DNA of 64,000 nucleotides from Neoarius graeffei (Eukaryota; Chordata; Actinopteri; Siluriformes; Ariidae): the NCBI RefSeq assembly GCF_027579695.1, contig NC_083582.1, forward strand, positions 35,349,964-35,413,963. The letters are read 5' to 3'. Below, piece after piece: positions 56,701 to 64,000 of this stretch (position 1 is the stretch's first letter; every line of letters starts with the position of its first letter). The notes under the pieces are model-generated. The model was not told where the DNA came from. It was given only the letters and a program-made list of their open reading frames with translations, and did not search any database. The translations under genes were made by a program, and so were the position numbers.

Positions 56701-57229
56701 TTTCAACGTTGATTTTCTGACGTACGACGGAAACCGACCATTCTGACCAAAACTCTACGTCGTTTCAACGACCCTCTGCTATCGGGGTAAGCTAATAGAA
56801 ACATACCCCAAGAGATTTGCAGCTGTAATTACAGCAAAAGGTGGCTGTACAAAGTATTGACTTTGGGGGGTGAATACCTACGCATACTCCAGATTTCTGT
56901 TTTTACATCTTAATTATTGTATGTGTCACAATAAAAAAAACTATTAATGTGGTAGGCATGTTGTGTAAATCAAAAATGTGCAAATCCCCAAACAATCCAT
57001 TTTAATTCCAGCTTGTAATGCGACAAAACAGGACAAATACCAAGGGGGATGAATACTATTGCAAGACAGTGTAAGTTGTCCCCAGGACTGAATACACGTA
57101 CATGTATATGTCTGTGTGTGATGTCCTGAGATGGAATGTTCCAGCTAGGATGAATCACTTCCTAAAATGGAAAAGAAAAAAAAGTGAAAGTATTCAAGCC
57201 TTAAATGTACCATCATTGGTCACCTTATC

Positions 57230-58390
57230 AGGAAAACTTATACTAATACATACTACTATGTAGGACTCATATCTCCTCTCAGAACAGCCTCAGTTCTTCA
57301 TGGATTCCACAAGGGTTTAGAAGCATTCCTTTCAATTTCTGGTCCATGCTGCACATTTGTCAGTCTCCACTTCTACCACACCCCAAAAGTCCTCTCTGGG
57401 ATTCAGATCTGATCTCATAGATTCAGGCCTTTAAAGTACACTGTCATGTTCTTGCAATTAGTTTGAGACAACATGTGCTTTGTGACATGGCTCATTATAA
57501 TGCTATTAGGAGCCATTATAAGATGGGAAAATTGTGGCCATGAAGGGATGCACATAGTCAGCAACAGCACTCAGATTTTCTGTGTCATTCAAACAATGCT
57601 CAATTGGTATTAAGAGGCCCAGTGTGCCAAGAAAACATTCCCCACCCCATTACACCACCATCAGCAGCCTGAACTGTTGACACAAACAGAATGGTTCATG
57701 GATCCATGCTGTTGATGCCAAATGCTGACAAAATCATCTGCATGTCATAGCAGAAATCAACATTCATCAGACCAGGCAACATTTTTCAAAACTTCAGCTG
57801 TCCAGTTTTGATAAGCCTGTGTCCACTGTAACCTCAGATTATTGTTCTTGGCTGCAAGGAGTAGAACCCAATGTGGTAACTCAAAGAGTGTTTATTTGTG
57901 CAATGTTTACCTGTTAACTCAAACCAGCCTGGCTATTCTCTTCTGGCCTCTCTCATCAACAAGGTGGTTGTTTCATTCATCACATCCTTTCATTGGATGT
58001 TTTTTTTTTTTGCAACATTGTGTGTAACTGTGTAAGGGGCAGCCATGGCCTAAAGGTTAGAGAAGCAGCCTTGGCCCCAAAGGTTCACTGGTTCTTAAAC
58101 TGGCAGAAAATATCCATGGCTGAAGTGCCCTTGAGCAAGGCACCTAACCCCCAACTGCTCCCCAGACACTGGATATGTGGGTGTGTGCTTGTCGTATGTC
58201 ACTCTGGATAAGAGCATTTGCTAAATGTCTGTAATGTAATACTGTAACTCTAGAGACTGTTATCTCTAGAAAATCCCAGGAGATCAGCAGTTACTGAAAC
58301 CCTCAAACCTCCCCATCTATCACTGACAACCATGCCATGGTCAAAAGTCACTGAAATCACATGTTTCCCCATTCTGATGTTTGATATGGA
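57230..58390 (-). pseudogene. Old Tc1-like transposase (copy 7), fossil
   Basis: The minus strand starts near 58382 with MGKHVISVTFDHGMVVS, then SVTADLLGFSRDN (HTH). Beyond a SINE insertion: a degraded middle, WTAEVLKNVAWSDE (first catalytic D, about 57765), IWHQQHGSMNH and WWCNGVGNVFLAHW in broken frames. It ends in a C-terminal scrap at about 57300. This resembles a widespread fish Tc1 family recalled by its GKKGDLSDFERGMVVGARR start. TIRs were not identified; it is far more decayed than the other Tc1 copies. Confidence 0.75.
58033..58246 (+). mobile_element. tRNA-derived SINE of a second family
   Basis: GGGGCAGCCATGGCCTAAAG and GTTAGAGAAGCAGCC form the A-box region; AAAGGTTCACTGGTTCTTAA a worn B-box. 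The body GCCCTTGAGCAAGGCACC, then TAACCCCCAACTGCTCCCC and the tail TAAATGTCTGTAATGTAATA. It is inserted in the Tc1 fossil with TGTAACT on both sides (58022-58028 and 58244-58250, approximate). Confidence 0.82.
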
Positions 58391-58689
58391 CAAACATTGT
58401 AATTATTGTTGTACTGCTATTTTATCAAAAATTAAATAACAATGAAAATGAGAACTTGATTTGATGATCTTCAATTCCTGTGGCTCTGCCTCTGACCATG
58501 CTCATGATTCACCTCAGCTTTGTTTTTATATTTGCCTTCTCACCATGAACTTGTACAGCTGACTCTATTATTTCGGTTTTATCTTGGCAAAGGTTTGCAT
58601 TTCATGACCACGGCATTATAAAGTTCTTTCTTTTTTAACTGTGTAATACTTGGGTTATTACAAATTCTAGTCAGATTCTAGTAAACTGA
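58391..58689. other. Non-coding stretch
   Basis: AT-rich, no element recognised. Confidence 0.5.
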
Positions 58690-59646
58690 GGGTGGTAAAA
58701 GAGACCAACTGGACTTGCTTGAAGATTCTTGAAGACGTTTCACCTCTCATCCGAAAGGCTTCTTCAGTTCTGTCTGACTAAGGCTACGTTTACATTACAT
58801 CGAATCAGCGGATCATCAGATTAATGTTCTTAAAACGATTCGCGTTTACACTAAAACCGTTAGCCGTGCACACAGCAACACCAATACGCGGATACACTTG
58901 GCTCCGCAGGCATCCTGCGCTCCAAATCACTCCGCCCTGAACAGCGAGTGCCCTCTGGAGGGTGCGCACTCCGGCCCTGCGCAGCTCACAGAGCGCGCGA
59001 GTGAAGTGAACAAGCCACGATTCGGGACTGAGCCGCTGTGTGTGTGATCCCAGCGCACATCACTTACCACTTGCAAGTGGAAGGATGGCAAGCCTAAAGA
59101 CAATCATAACTACACAATGGGCAGTATTTGCATCAGTATTTGCAGTATTTTCATACTTTTATACTCTTTAATGAAAGGTGATACAAGGCGGAAGTCCGCG
59201 CCGTTTTTCAGCAGTCGCGTCACATGACCAACGCCAGCGAATCAGGAAGGTGGATGTCACAGTGACATTGTCCAATGAGACACCAGCTAGAGCTCAGCAC
59301 AGCGTATTCGCGTATTCTGAATGTTTACACAGCACCGGAGCTGACACGATCTGGATTGAATACGTGGACGCTGGCGGATTCCCGTTTCCTGGCTTTTCCA
59401 GGGGGTTTAATGTAAACAGACAGTGCGTCCGCGAAGAAAACGAGACAGATACGGTCTAATGTAAACGTAGCCTAATAGGGAGTATCAGGTATTTATCCTC
59501 TCATGGATGAAAAGCAATCCTAAGGTGTCATTGAGTCATCCTATGGGTGTGGGTCACTGGGGGCTGGGTGTGAACGGCCTAGAGAGTCGTTGGGATGATC
59601 AATGGATTGTTGGATTTCTCCAGTTGCTCTCTTTTACTACCCTCAG
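58690..59646 (-). mobile_element. Penelope-like terminal fragment, holding MITE copy 3
   Basis: Without the MITE this is about 273 bp: GACTTGCTTGAAGATTCTTG, CATCCGAAAGGCTTCTTCAG, GAGTATCAGGTATTTATCC, GTGGGTCACTGGGGGCTGGG. Its ends form a 33-bp inverted repeat (AGTAAACTGAGGGTGGTAAA... and complement). A relative at 60771-61211 runs into coding sequence with a Penelope-like C-terminus. Mixed direct and inverted ends are common in such elements. Confidence 0.5.
58792..59472 (-). mobile_element. PIF/Harbinger-type MITE, copy 3
   Basis: 681 bp, GGCTACGTTTACATTACATC to AATGTAAACGTAGCC, with TAA at 58789-58791 and 59473-59475. The empty site is seen in the related sequence at 60865 (GTCTGACTAATAG), which confirms the 3-bp duplication. 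Confidence 0.94.
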
Positions 59647-60011
59647 TTTACTATGACCTGGATGACTGAGTGCCTGTCCACACAGCAACGGATTCAGGTG
59701 AATCTGATAAAATTGTTTATCGTTTCGGCCTGGCGTCCACACGGCACCGGCGTTTTGGGTGCCCCAAAATGAAATCTTTTGAGAACGGGATCCAGAGTGG
59801 AAAGATCTGGCAACGGTGCCGTTGCGAAGTCGTCTGGATGAGTAGAACAGATTTGTTTACGATGACGTCACAACCACATGACTGTCAGTGCTTCACGCCG
59901 GGTAGAAGTGTAACGAACTCGATGTGAGTTGTCAACAAATCCTATAACTTGGTTCATGAAACGCGCTTACAAAATATTTTCACTGTGAATATTTATTGTG
60001 TAATGGTGCAA

Positions 60012-60012
<1 letters not shown>

Positions 60013-60045
<33 letters not shown>
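60013..60045. repeat. (GA)n microsatellite
   Basis: About 16 GA units inside copy A. Confidence 0.92.
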
Positions 60046-60047
<2 letters not shown>

Positions 60048-60285
60048 GCCCTTAGGGCAGAGTCAATCCCGCCAGCAAAAATAGGGAAAAAAAAGGAGCG
60101 ATCTGACCTCTTCAGATGTTGGTTTAAGTCCTACAATACCTTCCTCAAAAAGGGCGTAGAAGAACAAATTAATCCATCAACGTGTAGCATTCAATTTATT
60201 CCGGACCATTAAAGACGCCGCCTTCCGCGTAGAATCATACGTCATCCTCGCCGCCATATTGGATGGGGCAAAGCGGAGAATAAAG

Positions 60286-60365
60286 ATGCCTCATTCATGT
60301 GCTGCGTTTAACTGTACCAACAGGTTTGCCGTCCAAACAAGATCACATGGGATTACCTTTCACAG
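60286..60365 (+). pseudogene. THAP-domain first exon
   Basis: ATG at 60286 opens MPHSCAAFNCTNRFA and VQTRSHGITFHR, ending at a GTGAG splice donor (60366). C-X4-C (CAAFNC) followed by the ITFHR segment is the start of a THAP zinc finger. It lies just behind a CpG-rich leader, as a first exon should. The following exons are missing from this copy, so no full product can be made. Confidence 0.7.
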
Positions 60366-60770
60366 GTGAGACTGGAAAAATACTTTTCATTGTATTTGGT
60401 CATTATAACGTAATTTTACGAACAGATTTTTCTGACTGTGGCTAATATGAAGTCTCGTGCATAATAGTTTATGCGCATGCGTCCTTACTTCTATTATTCT
60501 GGTGTCTCCGATGGGACCGTCTTACAGCGCACCTAGAGGTGTGGCATGTGTATTGCATAGTTTTCAGCAAGCGTTGCGTTGCCATATGTACCTGATATTT
60601 TACTGATCCGTTGCCCATGTGGACGCGATATTTTTTTTTTTTAAATCTCGTTGCCGTTGTCGTGTGGATGTAGCCTGAGAATCTTCACAGACATGTCAAA
60701 TTCTAGTATTTGACTGAAGGTTTTTATTATAAATGTATTTTAATGAATCGCAGTATAATTTGTATTATTA

Positions 60771-61211
60771 AAGCAAACTGTGGGTGGTAGAAAAGGGCAA
60801 CTGGACTTGCTTGAAGATTCTTTAAAACATTTCACCACTCGTCCGAAAGGCTTCCTCAGTTCTGTCTGACTAATAGAGAGTATCAGATATTTATCCTCTC
60901 CTGGATCAGAATCAGAATTCTGATGACCAGCTCATCTAAGGTGTCATTGAGACATCATGTTGGTGTGGGTCACTGGAGGCTGGGTGTGAACGGCGAGTCA
61001 TTAGGGTGATCAAAGGATTGCCCGTTAGGGTGATCAATGGAAAGCTGACTCTCTCTGTCCTCCTGTGAGTCACCGAAAACAGCTGGGTCCTGGTGTACAG
61101 CCAGCCGTCTGGGAAGAATGTCCAAGACCGCATTGTAGATGGTTGATAAATGATGTCTTAGACCCCCACCTCTGTTCAGAGAACGGCCATCACTGAACAG
61201 AGGTGGGGGTC
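60771..61211 (-). pseudogene. Penelope-like element 3' end
   Basis: The minus strand at about 61180-61000 reads SLNRGGGLRHHLSTIYNAVL and DILPRRLAVHQDP, which I recognise as the C-terminal tail of Penelope-like proteins, after their GIY-YIG domain. A non-coding part shared with 58690-59646 follows. At 61158-61214 the sequence TTAGACCCCCACCTCTGTTC and its complement form a hairpin with about 22-bp arms around a 13-base loop. RT and GIY-YIG domains are absent. Confidence 0.55.
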
Positions 61212-61395
61212 TAAGGCTACATCCACACGACAACGGCAACGAGATGTTAATTAAAAATATATCGCGTCCAAATGGGCAACAATCAGTAAAATATCGGGTC
61301 CATATGGCAACGCAACGCTTGCTGAAAACGATGCAATACACATGCCACACCTCTAGGGGCGCTGTAAGACGGTCCCTTCGGAGACACCAGAACAA

Positions 61396-62038
61396 CCCAT
61401 ACGAAAACGAACAGTAAAGAACTTATAAGAGTTTACCACTGTCTTAGTAGTAAATCCTTATAAGGATTTATAAATAAATATGCCATGTATGATTTACTCC
61501 TGAAAGTGGCCCATTTTGCATTTTCCTCATACAAATATTTTATGAAAATCTAGTATGTATGAAGTGAACATTGTGCATGGTTTTTACAGATAATGTGTAT
61601 GATGAATTACACCGTCTTTGTATGCTTCACGTAATGTTTGTAGTTTTAAATTATATTTTACAGTTTAAAATGTATATGCCTTTTATATGTAAATCCAACA
61701 CAAACATATGTGGATTTACATATAAAAGGCATATACATTTTAAACTGTAAAATATAATTTAAAACTACAAACATTACGTGAAGCATACAAAGACGGTGTA
61801 ATTCATCATACACATTATCTGTAAAAACCATGCACAATGTTCACTTCATACATACTAGATTTTCATAAAAAATTTGTATGAGGAAAATGCAAAATGGGCC
61901 ACTTTCAGGAGTAAATCATACATGGCATATTTATTTATTTATAAATCCTTATAAGGATTTATCCTTATATTTATAAGGATTTACTACTAAGACAGTGGTA
62001 AACTCTTATAAGTTCTTTACTGTTCTTTTTCGTATGGG
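61396..62038. mobile_element. 643-bp near-perfect palindrome (foldback element)
   Basis: Ends CCCATACGAAAA and TTTTCGTATGGG. The left arm 61396-61697 pairs with 61711-62038 around a 13-base loop (ACACAAACATATG). Mismatches are few; the right arm has an extra 22-24 bases from a local duplication of ATAAGGATTTATCCTTATAT type. It sits inside copy B: copy A reads AGAATAATAGAAG where copy B has AGAACAA, palindrome, AATAGAAG. No coding sequence. Confidence 0.92.
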
Positions 62039-62168
62039 AATAGAAGAAGTAAGGACGCATGCGCATAAACTATTATGCGCGAGACTTCATATTAGCCACA
62101 AAGTCAGGAAAATCTGTTCGGAAAATTACATTATAATGACCAAATACAATGAAAAGTATTTTTCCAGT

Positions 62169-62522
62169 CTCACCTGTAAGGTAATCCCATGTGATCTCGT
62201 TTGGACGGTAAACCTGTTGGTACAGTTAAACGCAGCTAATCTTTATTCTCCGCTTTGACCTTTCCAATATGGCGGCGAGGATGACGTACGCGGAAGGCGG
62301 CGTCTTTAATGGTCCGGAATAAATTGAATACAACACGTTGATGGATTAATTTGTTGTTTCTCACCTGTGAAAGGTAATCCCATGTGATCTCGTTTGGACG
62401 GTAAACCTGTTGGTATAGTTAAACGCAGCTAATCTTTATTCTCCACTTTGACCTTTCCAATATGGCGGCGAGGATGACGTACGCGGAAGGCGGCGTCTTT
62501 AATGGTCCGGAATAAATTGAAT
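62169..62522 (-). repeat. Tandem duplication of the THAP-exon block
   Basis: Units 62169-62329 and 62360-62522 are nearly identical (CTCACCTGT, GGTAATCCCATGTGATCTCG, CAATATGGCGGCGAGGATGA, GGTCCGGAATAAATTGAAT), separated by 30 bp that match copy A. Confidence 0.93.
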
Positions 62523-62530
62523 GATATACA

Positions 62531-62640
62531 CAGGGCCGTCGACAGAGGGGGACAACCGGGTATTTTGTCCCGGGCCCAGGCATGAGGGGGGGCCCAGAAC
62601 TGGTCCCTCATGAAGATGTCATTCTGTTTCATTTCAAAAT
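62531..62640. mobile_element. hAT-like terminus, fragment
   Basis: CAGGGCCGTCGACAGAGGGG followed by TTTTGTCCCGGGCCCAGG resembles a fish hAT end with a GGGCCC block. No opposite end was found, so the extent is uncertain. Confidence 0.45.
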
Positions 62641-62895
62641 GTGTTGATTTGGGGGAGAAAAATGTGCTATATTTGCATTCAATGAATGATTTCTGGTTCT
62701 TTTGCCTTTATTGTCTTCGAAAATAGATTCAAGAACCCACCTACCACCCCTAATGCAGAAATGGTTTGGTCTTTGATTAAGGCGCCAAATAACACGGCAC
62801 TATAGAGATCTTGCAGTCACGTGACCGGAAAGTGTACACAACCGCCATCTTGTCGGTCAAAAACACCGCTGAATACTGCTGCACTCGTGTACAGA
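62641..62895. other. Non-coding, leader of the following ORF
   Basis: AT-rich, then CpG-containing CACGTGACCGGAAAGTG and CCGCCATCTTGTCGG (YY1-like), typical of transposon promoters in this window. Confidence 0.45.
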
Positions 62896-63033
62896 ATGGA
62901 TCAATTTCAACCGACGGACTACACGGCTCATTTTTCTAATGAACAGATAACTAGATATATGTCTAAAATAAACGATCTACAGATTTGTGACCCTTATGGC
63001 TTTCCGGACGGAGTTTTCACGACCGGATTTTGA
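62896..63033 (+). pseudogene. N-terminus of a YqaJ-type transposon accessory protein (?)
   Basis: ATG at 62896 opens MDQFQPTDYTAHFSNEQITR, YMSKINDLQICDPYGFPDGV, and stops at 63031-63033 because a new repeat begins there. The pattern TDYxAxFS, RYxxKI and DPYGxPxGVF resembles the start of the SWIM/YqaJ-exonuclease protein that accompanies ISL2EU-type transposons in fish. Only about 45 residues are present, so this is a motif-based guess. Confidence 0.45.
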
Positions 63034-63200
63034 GGCCCACTTTACACGGGGACGGTCTGAAACAAAAACGCAAAAGTCCGTTTTTGTTCTCACTTTTTTC
63101 CGCGTCTACACGACTGTTTTCAAGGAGGAAATCTGCGTCTATACGGTGACGCATAAATGTGTGGAATTCAATTGGATGTTGTAATAGAGTGTGCCGAGTG
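63034..63200. mobile_element. Harbinger-like terminus, fragment
   Basis: GGCCCACTTTACACGGGGACGG after TGA resembles the GG(C)C..TACACGG ends of the other Harbinger-like elements here. The TGA that ends the preceding ORF is the likely target triplet. The opposite end was not found. Confidence 0.45.
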
Positions 63201-64000
63201 GATGGAGTAGTCAGTCAGAATGATGAGCAAAACAAGGAAAATTCTTGTACAAAAATAGTTTTCTTTTTATTCTTAAGCCGGCAGTCAACACAAACAGGAC
63301 AAACAAACAAACAAAAAACACTGATGACAAAACCAAACAAAAAAAAAAATAATAATTCTGGGACAAAATGCCCACGCAAGCTAGGCTACTCTGGCATTAC
63401 TCACACAGAGCTCAAGTCATGCATCCTCTCCCTGCCGAGGCCATCCCCCCAATGAACAGTGCAGCGCATATTTAAAAGACTACGGCACAGTCTTAACACA
63501 ATTAAAATCAATCAACACATCTAGACAGATTTTAACAGTTCTAAACATTTTCACTGCATGCATTACACTCCTACAACAATGTGCAGACCTTAAATAGTAC
63601 AACAAACACTTACTTAAGATTTTTAGACCATTTCTCTCCGCTCTCATGAACTGCTTTCCTGCGCATCGCGGAAGAAACCTTGAAAAGCGCTTTCAGACCT
63701 GCATTCCGGTTTGGTCCCGCACCCGGAAGACTACAGCAGGTAAATGGCTACAAACATTTCTGGCTGATGTTAGATAAACTCTAACAGAAAAGGATTCAGA
63801 TGTTAAACGTGCGCACTTAATGAATCTTTACACGCTATTGTTTATAGTGAAAACTAATAAATGCTTGCGCTGTTTAAACCTGTGTCGCGTCTTTTACTAT
63901 GAACACATGGACCAAACATTTCAGGTTTACATATCTAAAAGTTGTAACAAATGTACCCGTAACAAAACATACTTGTAAAGCCCCCATTACCAAACCTACA
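63201..64000. other. Non-coding to the window end
   Basis: AT-rich with A-runs (63335-63352). A slightly GC-rich patch at 63640-63730 (GCATCGCGGAAGAAACC, CCCGCACCCGGAAGACTACA) could be the leader of another element. No ORF or TIR recognised; an element may continue past the window. Confidence 0.4.

Larger units (their letters stand above)
54869..56787. mobile_element. TA-duplicating transposon with a THAP exon (ISL2EU-like?)
   Basis: 1,919 bp inserted in Tc1 copy 6. The ends CCCAGATAGCAGAGGGTCG and its complement form a 23-bp TIR with one mismatch (the right end has CCCCGATAGC). TA is duplicated (54867-54868 and 56788-56789). The sub-terminal 200 bp on both sides are dense in GTTGATTCAACG- and GACGTTGAAA-type palindromes. 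A minus-strand THAP-like exon is at 55904-56068. THAP domains plus 2-bp duplications are known for ISL2EU-type elements; P and Kolobok elements also carry THAP. No catalytic domain remains. Confidence 0.75.
54330..56870 (+). pseudogene. Tc1 transposase fragment with first catalytic Asp changed to Val
   Basis: [20 protein letters not shown] is followed by [10 protein letters not shown], where related proteins have [10 protein letters not shown], so the first catalytic Asp is Val. [20 protein letters not shown] follows, then a stop at 54558-54560 and frame changes. [18 protein letters not shown] (second Asp) and [18 protein letters not shown] (Glu) are present at about 54640-54780. After [10 protein letters not shown] the large insertion intervenes; the C-terminal codons resume at about 56790. 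The 37083-37164 scrap shows the same Val. Confidence 0.88.
54321..57071 (+). mobile_element. Tc1-like transposon 6, 5' part replaced by (TA)n
   Basis: The left TIR and N-terminal coding part are absent; the sequence begins AACACATTTGGAATTTGCCC directly after (TA)n. The right TIR is present and ends GCAAGACAGTG|TA (TA at 57072-57073). A THAP-exon element is inserted at 54869-56787. Confidence 0.9.
59670..60675 (+). mobile_element. Harbinger-like element with THAP exon, copy A
   Basis: 1,006 bp with TGA at 59667-59669 and 60676-60678. The ends are GTGCCTGTCCACACAGCAACGG and CCGTTGTCGTGTGGATGTAGCC (inverted, imperfect). It contains a (GA)n run at about 60013-60045, a CpG-rich leader with GCCGCCATATTGGATGGGG (YY1-like site), and a first coding exon at 60286. 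No catalytic domain is seen, so it is a deletion derivative. Confidence 0.78.
61215..62522 (-). mobile_element. Harbinger-like element with THAP exon, copy B
   Basis: Inverted relative of copy A, starting GGCTACATCCACACGACAACGG after TAA (61212-61214). A 643-bp palindromic element is inserted at 61396. The far end differs from copy A: instead of the left TIR it carries two tandem copies (62169-62329 and 62360-62522) of the THAP-exon/leader block. In both, the start codon and first Cys of the THAP exon are deleted. Confidence 0.75.

Overview
This is a block of teleost fish genomic DNA built almost entirely of transposable elements. I find no convincing host protein-coding gene, rRNA, functional tRNA or CRISPR array. 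A vertebrate, specifically ray-finned fish, origin is suggested by many Tc1-like transposons with inverted/direct-repeat ends, Rex1-, L2- and RTE-type LINEs, a Gmr1-like Ty3/Gypsy element, hAT, PIF/Harbinger and TTAA-target DNA transposons, a tRNA-derived SINE ending in GAGATGAGATGAG, and long CA/TA microsatellites. A catfish-like genome is possible from the SINE family, but that is recollection and low confidence.

Layout. 0-5 kb: a 0.5 kb tetranucleotide microsatellite, a full-length SINE with a 14-bp target-site duplication, and a LINE 3' end holding a Harbinger MITE and a Tc1. 5-6.2 kb: a second LINE fragment. 6.6-17.7 kb: a minus-strand Gypsy provirus broken by an L2 LINE, and by a Rex1-like LINE in its 5' LTR which itself holds a SINE. 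17.7-26.4 kb: the emptiest stretch, AT-rich, with one MITE, a direct duplication and a GC-shifted island. 26.4-29 kb: a SINE interrupted by a TIR element that holds a hAT. 29.4-38.8 kb: a run of Tc1-like elements of four families, carrying TTAA-type and hAT insertions. 38.8-42.3 kb: a nearly full-length RTE-type LINE. 42.3-47.6 kb: a foldback MITE, then a SINE split by a palindromic TTAA element split in turn by a 3.5 kb hAT with an almost intact transposase. 47.7-54.2 kb: a Gypsy element with integrase upstream of reverse transcriptase (Gmr1-like order), its 5' LTR split by a hAT that holds a SINE. 54.2-58.4 kb: two more Tc1 copies, one holding a THAP-exon transposon. 58.7-64 kb: Penelope-like fragments, Harbinger-like elements with a THAP exon, a 643-bp palindrome, and the start of a YqaJ-type accessory ORF.

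Nothing here works as a cellular pathway. The parts that fit together are within elements: gag, protease, integrase, RT and RNase H of the Gypsies; endonuclease and RT of the LINEs; transposase and TIRs of the DNA elements. Target-site duplications give a relative order of insertion. Stops are mostly TGA at arginine positions, fitting CpG decay. The most interesting features are the Gmr1-like pol order, several palindromic elements (one apparently resolved exactly at its hairpin apex), a Tc1 whose 5' end was replaced by an inverted copy of its own 3' end, and the THAP/YqaJ fragments.
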